The position numbers and the translations under genes were made by a program. Below the pieces are notes generated by a model. It did not search any database. It was given only the letters and a program-made list of their open reading frames with translations, and was not told the origin of the DNA. Below, piece after piece: positions 32,238 through 41,745 of a stretch of DNA of 64,000 bases (its first letter is position 1; the number at the start of each line of letters is the position of its first letter). The stretch lies in contig NC_089423.1 in NCBI RefSeq assembly GCF_013426205.1, positions 6,820,001 to 6,884,000 of the forward strand, read 5' to 3'. The stretch is from Metarhizium brunneum. Its lineage: Eukaryota > Ascomycota > Sordariomycetes > Hypocreales > Clavicipitaceae.

Positions 32238-32894
32238 CTAAAAGTGAATGAATGCGTCATACTGAGACTTGGGCTGTTTCCCGTTTCCATATCTTTCGTT
32301 GCCCCCGATTCCGTTGTAGTCCTCGATTTGGAGCTGGTTACCATCCACAGCATGCACGAAGGCGACGTGTCCATACTGGCCCTTCCCAGAACAGGCAATG
32401 GCTCCAGGTGCAGGCGTGTCGTTGACGGTAAGACCTCCTTGGCGAGCGACACTTGCCCAGTTTTTCGCGTCGCCCCATTGCCCGTATTGGGTGAAGTTTG
32501 TTACACCCATCCGATTAACAGCACGGAACGCGGCAAAGCCGGTACATTGGCATGCTGTCAAGTCATTGCTGTCAATTTGACCACACTTGTCTTTGTCAGG
32601 GTAGTCGTCCTTCATCTCGCCGGGGTCTCGACCTCCCGTCTCGTCTGGAGGGCTAGGCTTGGCTGGATTGTCGCCGGGCTCGGTGCCGGGCAGAGTCGTG
32701 TTCTTGGGGACATCCGGGCCAACAGGAGTCGGACGTTTAGGTTTGCAGGAGCCGCCTTTGTGCGGTGCCTTGGCCCTGGGGTACGTCAGGGGAAGCCGGT
32801 TCTCCCCAACGGCCTGGACACCGGGCTGCTGCGGCAAGGCCATGGCAAAGCCTTGCAGCAAGACGAGCGCAGCAATGGAAGCGGTGAACTTCAT
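32238..32894 (-). CDS. secreted CHAP-domain amidase/endopeptidase
   Basis: Intronless, 218 aa. The signal peptide MKFTASIAALVLLQGFAMA is chosen over an in-frame upstream ATG (32978) that would bury it. A Pro-rich linker (residues 20-95) leads to a CHAP domain: the nucleophile in LTACQCTGFAAFRAVNRMG, the mid-part WGDAKNWASVARQGGLTVND and TPAPGAIACSG, the catalytic His in YGHVAFVHAV, and a polar residue in QIEDYN. CHAP enzymes cleave peptide bonds or amides in bacterial peptidoglycan. A secreted fungal copy could attack bacteria, which is my inference. The domain is bacterial/phage in origin, so old transfer is plausible. A TATAAAAT box lies about 110 bases upstream on the minus strand. Confidence 0.85.
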   Translation of the reverse strand: MKFTASIAALVLLQGFAMALPQQPGVQAVGENRLPLTYPRAKAPHKGGSCKPKRPTPVGPDVPKNTTLPGTEPGDNPAKPSPPDETGGRDPGEMKDDYPDKDKCGQIDSNDLTACQCTGFAAFRAVNRMGVTNFTQYGQWGDAKNWASVARQGGLTVNDTPAPGAIACSGKGQYGHVAFVHAVDGNQLQIEDYNGIGGNERYGNGKQPKSQYDAFIHF

Positions 32895-33789
32895 GGTGAC
32901 GAATTGAAAATGAGTGACAAGAAGAAGAAATGTTTGAAATGGCGTGGAAAGCAATGAGAATCTTATCGAGGCGCTCATCGTCTCGAGACGTAGCCACGGT
33001 ATTTTATAACCATCTTGTCAACCCACAAAACCCATCCCGCTCGCCTTCCGAGCACATCAGCATGGTTTGCAACCTTGTTCGATAAGATCAACAGAAGCGC
33101 GCCAAAGACCACCCACATGTCCCCTCATAACAGGAGATTACTGTTTACCACTATTTGGTTCATGCGAGACCATCAGCAGATGTTTATAGAGTCAAGTTTC
33201 AGCTAAAACCAGCAGGAACCTGGTGTTCCTTGTCATCCCAAGTTGCCATCAGGGTCCCAACCCGCTGCAATCAGCCGGATACAAACCACGGCCGGGTATG
33301 CCAGCCAAGGCTTCCGAGGCGACAAAGTCTGGGGATTAATCCCTGTCGTTGTGTGCTCGTAAAGAAACCGTTTGCTCTCGGAGCAGGGATGAGAGGGATT
33401 TAGCCACGGCATTGTTAACTATATTCGGACCGTTGGATGGAGTAAGCAGCCACTCTTTATAGAACCGCATAAATGGTGTGAAACAGTCATATGGGGCGAC
33501 TAGCAACACGAAGCAAGGAACAGTGGCTTCCAATCACATCGACTAGCAACCCGAAGCAAGGAGCAAAGGCTTCCAATCACATTGCACTTTAACGCGGCGC
33601 GCTCGGGAAATTCATATATTTAATAAGGAGAAAAACACGAGTCCCCGAGATTGCAATATCCGGCACAGTTCGCGGCAATTATGGCTGTGCCACGTGCATG
33701 ATGAACCTGTGAGATTAATATAAACAAGAATATATTAAACGGAGATGACGGAATCCACCCATATCTCGGGCTGTGTCCGGAGCATTTGC
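32895..33789. other. AT-rich intergenic region
   Basis: No coding frame with support. It contains a duplicated 43-base unit (33498-33583) and strongly TA-rich sequence near 33600-33780. Confidence 0.5.
33498..33583. repeat. tandem duplication, 2 x 43 bp
   Basis: Two head-to-tail copies begin GACTAGCAAC and contain CGAAGCAAGGA and GGCTTCCAATCACAT. They differ at only a few positions, so the duplication is recent. Confidence 0.8.
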
Positions 33790-33979
33790 TGTCACACGGA
33801 AATGCCGGTTACACGAGGGCTACCGTCACAAGACATTGGGTAAAGTCCCTCACCGACTTCTTGTATTTACAGACCCCTTTGGTCAACGAGGCCTTGAGGA
33901 AAACCAAGGGCCTTTGATACCAAAGACTGCTATTAGATGAATTGAGTCGTGTTGCTCCAAGCCATCAGCCCTTGTCACA
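33790..33979 (+). mobile_element. solo LTR, 190-bp class
   Basis: Starts TGTCACACGG and ends CTTGTCACA. It is flanked by a perfect 5-bp target-site duplication TTTGC (33785-33789 and 33980-33984). It matches the solo LTR at 61020-61209 in length and along its whole course (CTCACCGACTTCTTGTAT, GCCTTGAGGAAAACC, TTTGATACCAAAGACTG, ATTAGATGAATTGAGT). No internal retrotransposon sequence remains. Confidence 0.9.
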
Positions 33980-34230
33980 TTTGCCGGGTGCGTGTGTGCT
34001 CCTGGCAATAACAGTTTCACGCAAACCTGGCCAAGCCAGCCACAACATTGTCCGTCAATTTCATCAGTTGCCCTGGCAAGCTGGATATATACCGGCCAGG
34101 AACGCACGAGGGGCTGCGGCCGGAACAACGGCGGCGAATGGGAAGCAAATCCGCGTGTAAGCTGGCGGTAATCGTTGTCCATCGCTAAATGATCGTCCCT
34201 GGGATTACGGGGATCCAATCTGAAACACTG

Positions 34231-34266
34231 CTCAAGTGGCTAGTCCACTTAGTTGCCAGCGGGTAA
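34231..34266. repeat. 36-bp dispersed repeat, copy 2
   Basis: Matches 25093-25128 with four transition differences (C/T or A/G), as RIP-like decay would produce. Same orientation. Confidence 0.5.
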
Positions 34267-35747
34267 TCGGGATGAAACTCGCTGATCCAAAGAATCTCCG
34301 CCTTAGTCATTGTGTCGATCGTCGTTTTGACAGGGGGTGTATATGGCGACGGTAACCGACTGGGCAGAATGTGGTCTCGGGTTGTTTCGACCAGGAGCTG
34401 CCGACAAGGTATTTTACCAGCGTACCAAACACCATCGCTTGCTCAACTCCATGAGCCCGATTTAATCATCCACATCGCACGAGTGCCGGCGCAAGTGGCG
34501 TGCCGGTCGGGACCACGGGCTGGGATCTTGAAGATTCGAGATGCTACTCAAGATACATTGGCGTAGCCAAGGGTAAATGACTAGCAGTAACTTTTAAGTT
34601 GGACTTTTATATGTTTTAAAACATGAATTTGGTATACAATCATCGCCGAGACATGCCCGGGTCTCTGTAGGTGCCGGGCCCCAGAAAAGAGAGCCCCAAG
34701 ATGTGAATACTTGACAAGGGCCGCCATTACTGGATCTGTTGACTCCATGACTCAGTGGTTGAAGCTGATAAACACGCTGACAGCAGGGTACTTGCTTGAG
34801 CACTCGTATTTACAATGAATTGCCCATCGTGAGAGCGCTATAAAAGAAAATTGGACTGCCAAGATGAAAACAAGTTGAACTGGTGTGACACTGTTCAGGA
34901 CGATCTTCCAAGTGTTAAGAAACAACCATTCCTTGACTACTACAAGTGCGCTGGCATCATGGAAATTCAAAGACCACACAAACATGTAATGTGCTTCCAA
35001 TGCCTTCCCCGCATATATTCGTGTTACATCTGATTGCCCACCCCTGTACTGACAGGCTCAATCCTTGAGCAAACTCCCAGAGCATTTCGTACACGGCCCA
35101 CGCTCTGGGATCTGGCCGGATCCCCGACACAGCTGGCCCTCCACATGCGAGGTTTCATGAAACGCGTGGCTTTGGCCTGATCTCCAGTAGGCTATACGGA
35201 GGCTGCAAAATCGTGGACTGATATGCCTTTGCAAGTGGTATCAGCACGTGCGTGACAGTTCGGTCAACCCTCTCCCACCGGTGTATGTGTCTGAAGACTC
35301 TCGACGGCGGACGCCACAAAGCAGCAAAGGGCGGCAACTTGCTGCTCCAAGGAACTGACAGTTTCTGTTGTTATTCTAAATATTTGGCTGAGGGTCGAGT
35401 GGAATGCAGAAAGTAAGATGCCAAAGACGCCCCCAAGCGTGCCGCCATCTCGTCAACTGTCTCTGTCAGAATCTGCAGAAAGCCGAGTTTTCATCCGTTG
35501 GATGCTGCACCATTGCATGTTATACGCAGGACTGCTTCAAAGAACTCCTTGACTGCCTCGCCATATCCTTCATCGCCCATACTGGTATCCCATGTCAGGT
35601 AGGGCTCACCATGGCGGGCTCGCAAAGCAATCAAACATCCCTCTCCAGCAGCGCCTCATTTACTGAGAGTCTTTATCTGACAAAAATACAGTACCAGAAA
35701 ACGTCATCTCTGCTACCCGGGCTTGGCTGTTATATTATCGGTTGACA
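34267..35747. other. intergenic, no supported gene
   Basis: Mixed AT-rich sequence with short unconserved frames only. Confidence 0.5.
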
Positions 35748-36160
35748 TTATCCCCGTGGACTGACTGGCTTCGGGGTGCTGTCCTTTGAACACGCCGTGT
35801 TTAGCCGCGAGACTGTCGTCGTTGGCCGTTCAAAGAGATCCAGCGACTTGGATGCAGGGATATCACACGGCCTGATATCGACAGACGAGTTAGCCAGGGA
35901 GATGTAGAATCTCAGGGCGTTGAGCGACGTTCGAACACGCCTTCCAATTGTGCGGGAAGGCTTCGAATCATATATTTGCGCCAGCTGGCTTTGAATCTTT
36001 TCTGTCACTGTGCCGAATTCAAGTGCTGATAGACCACCATTGTTATTGATGAGAAGGGTGACAGACAGAAACGGTATTTGCGTTGGCTGGTCCGGCTCGT
36101 TATGAATCCCTACGCCAATAACACAGATATCTTTGACGACTGGGTGAATCTGTCGCCAGG
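35748..36160 (-). other. long open exon-like stretch of unknown family
   Basis: On the minus strand one frame stays open for about 135 codons. It begins near RPLPCSWRQIHPVVKDICVI, continues GIHNEPDQPTQIPFLSVTLL and KIQSQLAQIYDSKPSRTIGR, and ends KPVSPRG with a stop. Its amino-acid composition is protein-like, unlike most frames in this AT-rich region. No start codon is placed near the 5' end and the solo LTR at 36232 lies just upstream, so this could be the surviving 3' exon of a broken gene. I do not recognise it. Confidence 0.3.
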
Positions 36161-36231
36161 AACATGGTAGTGGTCTAGGGCCGAGTCAATGGACATTATC
36201 AACGCGTTGACGGCTCTACCGAGACGTATAC

Positions 36232-36481
36232 TGTTGACACGGAAAAGGCCCAATACATCGTGAAGCCCAATAAAGGGACCTCACCACAAAAGACCTGTTA
36301 GTTATATAAATTAAACACGTGCCCGGGTAAGAGCCTTAAGTATAAGCGTTTATTTTATATATATATAGTAGTTAATATTCTCTCCTTTCCTCTTAGAAAA
36401 CTAACGACCTTTGACACTCTTTGATATTATCTTTGAATTTGAACCTTTTCGGTCCAAGCCCTCTGACGAGTCCTTGTCACA
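36232..36481 (+). mobile_element. solo LTR, 242/250-bp class, RIP-like decay
   Basis: Starts TGTTGACACGG and ends CCTTGTCACA, with a perfect 5-bp duplication TATAC at 36227-36231 and 36482-36486. It is homologous to the solo LTR at 59186-59427 (ATCGTGAAGCCCAA, GACCTGTT, ACACGTGCCCGGG, GACCTTTGACAC), but many C positions of that copy are T here, as expected after repeat-induced point mutation. It may have split a local gene. Confidence 0.88.
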
Positions 36482-36486
36482 TATAC

Positions 36487-37084
36487 AATCCTCTCAAGGC
36501 TACCGCGGCTGCCGCAGTGCACAGCATCTTTATTCCTGCGAATGAGGAAAAGCGTTTGTCAGTACTACCATGGTCGATGCAGATACAAATAAAGCGCCAT
36601 TGCTCACAGAATACGCTCTACAAGTGCAAGACACTGGGGCCGTGGCGGTGGGAGTGGCAAGACACCAAGGCAGGGTTATTCTTCTGGAACAAAGACAAAT
36701 GGTTATTGAAATTTCCACCAGGAAGCCAAGTCTTTGGTAACGCAGCTTTCTATCTTCACCGTCAATCACAGCCTCATCTCTTTGAGTGCGGTAAGATGCA
36801 GCGTTTTGTACCTACTCCATGTTCTCATTGGATATTATCCCCGTAGGAGCTTTTTGCCTGCACCTTGCCACACTCAAACGGATTTTGTGGCTGGATATAT
36901 GGGCAAACTTCGCGGATACCAACAGCCAATGTTTCCTCAAGACTCCATGGAGATGTACAAAAAAAGTAACCTGGTTCCCGGCTGCAGACTGTGCAAACGG
37001 ATACGCTGTTCACAGGTCTGATGTGCAGGGTTACATTGCGTTGATCGGGCCAAGCACGATAAGGATGGCAGTTCCGCCCAACTG
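36487..37084 (+). pseudogene. two-exon gene fragment adjoining a solo LTR
   Basis: Immediately 3' of the LTR target-site duplication a frame reads LKATAAAAVHSIFIPANEEK and continues through HCSQNTLYKCKTLGPWRWEW and FGNAAFYLHRQSQPHLFECG. A consensus 56-base intron (36791-36846) follows. The same phase continues as AFCLHLATLKRILWLDIWA to a stop after RMAVPPN. The first residues look like the end of a signal peptide, and Cys/Trp-rich content suggests a small secreted protein. The true start is missing: the open frame begins inside LTR sequence without an ATG. I read it as a gene truncated at its 5' end, possibly by the LTR insertion. The family is unknown. Confidence 0.4.
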
Positions 37085-37476
37085 ACAAAAGCTTCTCCTT
37101 GGAGAGCGGCCGGGGAAACTTGCGGTAACAAACCGCATGCTTTGATAGCACAGATGTTTTCAATCTCGGCAAGGCACTGTGTGTAAACGTCGTCAACGCC
37201 TGTAGTGACTCAGTGTCCTTCGCTGTTTGCTCTGAATCTGGGTCGTTCCGCCAAGCAACAATTCGGTGCCCGAAATTGATACCCAGACGGAAGCGGCTGA
37301 GTCATGTTTTTTGAGTTGGCATGCCATGACTGTAGCAACTGTTTGTAAGTGAACACACAGCTGAAGATGAGAGAGACGTGCCCTCTGTGACGGGATATTA
37401 TACAAATTTCCAGATGGACACTATCACACGGGTGTCACAACATCACGACACGGACCGACCTTTCGAACCTGGCGAG

Positions 37477-37627
37477 TGTTACATGAGACCTACCATCACG
37501 AGACCCCCGGGCAGAGGCTCATCGCTGCGTTATATAAATAGAGGCCCCTCTCCGACGCTCAAGACTGTTAGATGCTCTCAACAACGTCGTTGTAAGCCAT
37601 TTTTTCAGTCTACAAACTATTGTCACA
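37477..37627 (+). mobile_element. LTR-like remnant upstream of exonuclease gene
   Basis: Starts TGTTACATGAG and ends ATTGTCACA. It parallels the 190-bp LTR class from its second TGTTACAC: TACC-TCACGAGA, GGCAGAGGCTCATCG, TATATAAATAG, GACTGTTAGATG. The similarity is weaker than between the other copies and no target-site duplication is evident, so the identity is tentative. Confidence 0.38.
37531..37540 (+). promoter_or_regulatory. TATA box of the exonuclease gene
   Basis: TATATAAATA lies 117-126 bases upstream of the ATG at 37657 and inside the LTR-like remnant, at the place where the 61020 LTR carries TATAAATAG. Confidence 0.5.
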
Positions 37628-37656
37628 GATACACTGATCAAAAGCCAAGACTGAAA

Positions 37657-38502
37657 ATGGCAATCCCTTACTCTAATGCCACCTGGGAAGTTGTGGATTC
37701 CATACCGCTCCTTCAGACAATCTTGACCAAACTACAGGGTTTGCCATCTAATCCCCCATCACTATTCGTGGACTTGGAGGGCATCAAGCTTGGACGATCC
37801 GGCTCTGTTTCTCTCTTATCAGTCCATGTGGCAACAACCGCAAAGACTTATATCATCGACATTTTCAAGTTGGGAGAAGAAGCGTTCACGGCCACATCAA
37901 CAACAGGGACAAGTCTCAAAAACATATTGGAGTCTGAAAATACTCCCAAGGTGTTTTTCGACATTCAAAACGACTCCGATGCGCTATTCATCCATTATGG
38001 CATCAGAGTGGGCGGTATCAGAGACTTGCAAGTCATGGAGTTTGCAACACGCCGAGGTCCCCCTGCCAGGTTCATCACAGGCCTGGCAAACTGCATCAAA
38101 TACGACTGCCCAATGACAGAGTCGCAAAAGCAAAGTTGGTTGCAGATGAAGGACCGGGCAGGGCGACTCTACGACCCGAACAAGGGCGGACGTTACGAGG
38201 TGTTCAACGAACGGCCGTTGCGAAGGGAGATATGCGAGTACTCGGCCCAGGATGTGGCTCTGCTTCCAAAATTATGGGAGGCCTACTCAACCAAGCTGAG
38301 CCATTCCAACAAGGCCTTTTGGCAAAGGATGGTTGATAATGCCACTCTGAAACGCATCAAGCAATCACAGAGCAAACACTATGATGGACAAGCGGAGTCC
38401 AAGAAATTCGGTCCTTGGACGGCTGAAGAGTTGGAAGAAGCTACCAAGTCCTGGAGAGAGGGTACTATGCAAGGGTGGCTGGAAAGGCGCCTAGAAGGAT
38501 GA
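37657..38502 (+). CDS. DEDDy 3'-5' exonuclease domain protein
   Basis: Intronless, 281 aa. RNase-D/WRN-type exonuclease that would trim RNA or DNA 3' ends with two metal ions. Exo I is SLFVDLEGIKLGRSGSVSLL (Asp, Glu), Exo II is KVFFDIQNDSDALFIHYGI (Asp), and Exo III is ICEYSAQDVALLPKLW with the Y-X3-D pair that defines DEDDy enzymes. Between them is a family-specific insert (RFITGLANCIKYD and on to GGRYEVFNERPLR) seen in fungal members. The C-terminal 60 residues are charged and lack an HRDC domain. The ATG at 37657 (AAAATGG) is the first in frame that precedes the domain without adding repeat-derived sequence. No targeting signal is clear. Confidence 0.88.
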   Translation: MAIPYSNATWEVVDSIPLLQTILTKLQGLPSNPPSLFVDLEGIKLGRSGSVSLLSVHVATTAKTYIIDIFKLGEEAFTATSTTGTSLKNILESENTPKVFFDIQNDSDALFIHYGIRVGGIRDLQVMEFATRRGPPARFITGLANCIKYDCPMTESQKQSWLQMKDRAGRLYDPNKGGRYEVFNERPLRREICEYSAQDVALLPKLWEAYSTKLSHSNKAFWQRMVDNATLKRIKQSQSKHYDGQAESKKFGPWTAEELEEATKSWREGTMQGWLERRLEG

Positions 38503-39821
38503 GACAATGGTAGCTCAACGGGAATTGCAGGATGTCTGTCGTGAGGATCAGCGTTTATCACTTGACCACCTTGTGATGCGGTCAGCAAACATGTTTGAAT
38601 TTCAAGGTGAGACGCGTTATGCAAACTTGGCATTCAAAATGTGTATTGCGAGACGAGGGGTCCCATAGGGGCAGTTGTGTGTTCATCAAGACTTTTCGCT
38701 TGTTCAATGTCCGAGTTTACAAAATTTCCCTGGATCTGGCCATTCTAGTAGGGCTAGTGAATCAATCGTAGACCTCCCCCGATTTTTGATAGTAATATGC
38801 TCATGCCTTGCGCCTTTTGTTGCTACTGAAAGGGGGCATCAAAATGCCCGCGTCTCCCGTGGCTACCTTGACGGTACTATCCCCCTTTTTTGGTTCAAAA
38901 ACATGAGCCCAGAGTTGGTTGACCCAGTGTGGATTTGCAGAAGACTTTGAACGAGACAGTTTATGGGCGTCTAATACAAACGGTCCTCAAGGTGTTCATG
39001 TCATATTAAGCTATGCCGCAACTTTAATAGCACAAAGTGTGCTACAGTAAAGAGAGACGGACTACGCCGGGAAATCATTCAATTGTAAGGGTAACTCGAT
39101 AAGCTTATACAACCAGTCTATTATTTCTATACTTTTCGCCCTGCAAGATGCACGTAATATTGCCGAGGGATATCACGACGCGGGCTGTGCTTGGCTTCCC
39201 CCGTTTATCAGGCTACTAGGCAGCCCAATTATGTTCCTATTGAGTCAATGGCCCATTCCTGTGCTGGTAATGGCGTTGAGAGGGCGACTGCGTCTGGCGG
39301 ATATCGCCCACAGCCCCGCGCCGTCCATCGGAAGTCGGCATTGCAGACCAGCTATTTGGGAAGACGACGATGCGCCACATGAACGGAATTTACCATCTGG
39401 ACCCTTTGAAAAGTTGGGCGGAGACTACGAAGTGCTTGCTCTCAACATTCCAGTCCTGTTACCCTGGCAGGCACCCTGTCCGCCAAGCTCGCATCTTGGC
39501 CACACCCAAGGAGTTTGACTTTTCCAAAGCCCATGTGGCGGCGCCGTATAATATAAATATGCTTTGTGTTGCCCCGGAGAGTTTTCAGCCCCGAACTTGC
39601 CACAATCTATGTCCCTTGGTATACATCAGAACCGGCCCCCCGGGGCAAAACTCGCCAGGAGGTTGACGAAAGGCGTGGTACACGGGCGCAGGCGTGGAAA
39701 TAGACATGTGCGGTCCATTCTAATGCAGGGCCATGTCGAGTTTTGGCCTCTTTTTGTCAGACAAGAAGTACATATACATACAACAAGTTGACCAGCGTAG
39801 GACAACGGCATACGCTACTAC
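38503..39821. other. intergenic, no supported gene
   Basis: Several overlapping short frames exist at 39190-39790, but none shows conserved motif, splice logic or codon bias. Confidence 0.5.
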
Positions 39822-40731
39822 TCACTCTCCCTGAATACCTACCTCGTCTTCCCGAAAACAACACAGCATTACCTTTAGCCAGTATCGCACGCGCTTTTTC
39901 CATAACGCCACGATGAGAGCCACAGCCGCAATAGCCGCGGAAGCAATGCCTGCTATCGTGCCTGCGTCGAGAGTTGTTGGCGGAGGGGTCGGGGTGGTTG
40001 TTGGCGGAGGAGTAGTAGTGGTAGTTGTTGATGGAGAAGTGGTAGTTGTTGACGGTGTAGTGGAAGTTGTTGACGGAGGAGTAGTAGTTGTTGACGGTGT
40101 AGTGGTAGTTGTCTCTGGGGTAGTTGAAGCAGCCTGGCCAAAGCGGACAGTTAAAGGTGTGGAAGATGGACGGTAATCGGAGCAAAACCAGGCATAGTAC
40201 CTCGGAGTCGCCGAAGTTGAGGGTTGAAACTCGTAAAATACACAATACGGCGATGCAGAGCTGCTGTGTAATCAAGGTGCAGACATGAGCCACAAGTGAA
40301 CTATGTGCAGGCGGGCAGCTAAACATACCAAAAGAGAACTGATCCATATCGTGAACTACAAGTCTCGGCATCTAGACAGTCCTGCGCTCCCGAGGGGACA
40401 CAATATCCCCACACAGCCGAGTTGCACCCAAGCCGTGAAGCGTACCAACCGGTTGTTGCGGTGTAGAAGGCGCAGGTACCCCCAGGACCGCACGTAAAAG
40501 CATCGCCTATTCGAGGCTAATTAGCAAAAGAATATCAACAGGACTGGTAGATTTTATACCAAGATTGCCATCAACGAAGCCGCAGGTGTCTACCTCTCTC
40601 TTGCGTATGTTGGGAGGAGTTATATATGGAGCTTTTGTAATACCTCCAGGGGCCTCGTGTTTATCGAGACAACTTGCTAGAACTGGGGCCCAAAACAATA
40701 ATACAGCAAGTGTTGATAATTGCGCTTGCAT
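39822..40731 (-). CDS. single-pass membrane protein with Cys-rich ectodomain and Thr/Pro stalk
   Basis: Predicted cell-surface protein of 263 aa. Exons: 40560-40731, 40329-40506 and 39822-40263, with introns of 53 and 65 bases in consistent phase. A signal peptide (MQAQLSTLAVLLFWAPVLA) is followed by a Cys-rich ectodomain: VDTCGFVDGNLG-DAFTCGPG, then TCAFYTATTGWYASRLGC, YCVPSGAQDCLDAETC and SASPYCVFYEF. A low-complexity stalk of TTTTTPSTTTTPP repeats leads to one TM (TIAGIASAAIAAVALIVAL) and a short basic tail KKRVRYW. The GWYAS ectodomain plus stalk plus TM plan is common in fungal wall-sensor-like proteins, but no named domain is certain. The repeated stalk codons are prone to length change. 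Confidence 0.75.
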
Positions 40732-41745
40732 GTTGAAGTAAAAAGGCAAAATTAGCAGGAATAGGCGCAAAGGATTCTGGTGAAACGCAAGCAGGACTCA
40801 TCTCTTAATAAGAGCCAGGCTCGTGTTCCCGCGAATTCTGGGCAGTCTGGTGGCTAATCGCCTTCTCAACGCCTCTTGTCAGCCGTGGTGGACCTAAGCT
40901 TTATGCACATGATAGCAGTATTGACCGGTTACCAAATGCGAGATGCGCCTGGCCTCTATAATGATCAGAAAAATTGAAGGCTGAGCCAATCTGCCAACGG
41001 CTATGCCTAACGCCAAGTGGTCGAAGCCTGTTGGCACACCGGCTGAGACTTTTCATTGCATGCTGAGTCTGGAGAATCAGGCACTGGCGCATTTATACAC
41101 GTCTTACGTGTCGGGCGGAGGATTCGTGGGAAATGATAAATAAAGACCTTGTTACTAAAATTCGTATCATAAGAACTCGTTCCATTCCTTGGTATTGTTA
41201 GATTTGGCATTTCTTGTAAAGTGCGAGGGGTCTTTCACCTAGTAGCCAGGCATTCAAGTGAGGCTGTAGATGTAGCCCTAACCCTAACCCTAACCATGTC
41301 TTCCAGACCCTCCATGACGAGCGACAAGTCACCATTCAGATTAGATCAATGCCAGATGCTTGGCCAGGGATTGGGCCAGGTCAATGTCGACCCCACACCC
41401 AGGCACTGGCGACTAAAGTACCAAGGTACAAAGTGATGACAGCCCTCGCCACACTAGCCGCACGCTAATGGCTGCCTCACAGGAGGTACCAGATACTTAG
41501 GTCACAGCCGACCTCAACACGGGAGGGTCAATTGGCACTCCGTCATGCTGCATCGGACAAACACGCTGACCGCGTCGCCAAATCTACCACTCGACCCCAA
41601 CGTGGTCACCATCGCCACCGGTGTCGTCTTCCCTTGCGCACTCGAAGCTGATGGTTTCATTCCACCGGTTGCCTACGTCCACTTGCGCGCGCAAAAGATA
41701 ATCGCACAACTGCACTGGCTTCCACGCCTCTCTCCCCTCGCTGCC
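40732..41745. other. intergenic / promoter region of CENP-C
   Basis: No gene. It contains a short telomere-like repeat (41276-41295) about 450 bases upstream of the CENP-C start. Confidence 0.5.
41276..41295. repeat. interstitial telomere-type repeat (telobox)
   Basis: Three complete CCCTAA units plus CC in a row, matching the TTAGGG repeat of filamentous fungi. Such boxes occur in fungal promoters as binding sites of Myb-type telobox factors, and also mark healed breaks. Three units are more than the single motif usual in promoters. Confidence 0.8.
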
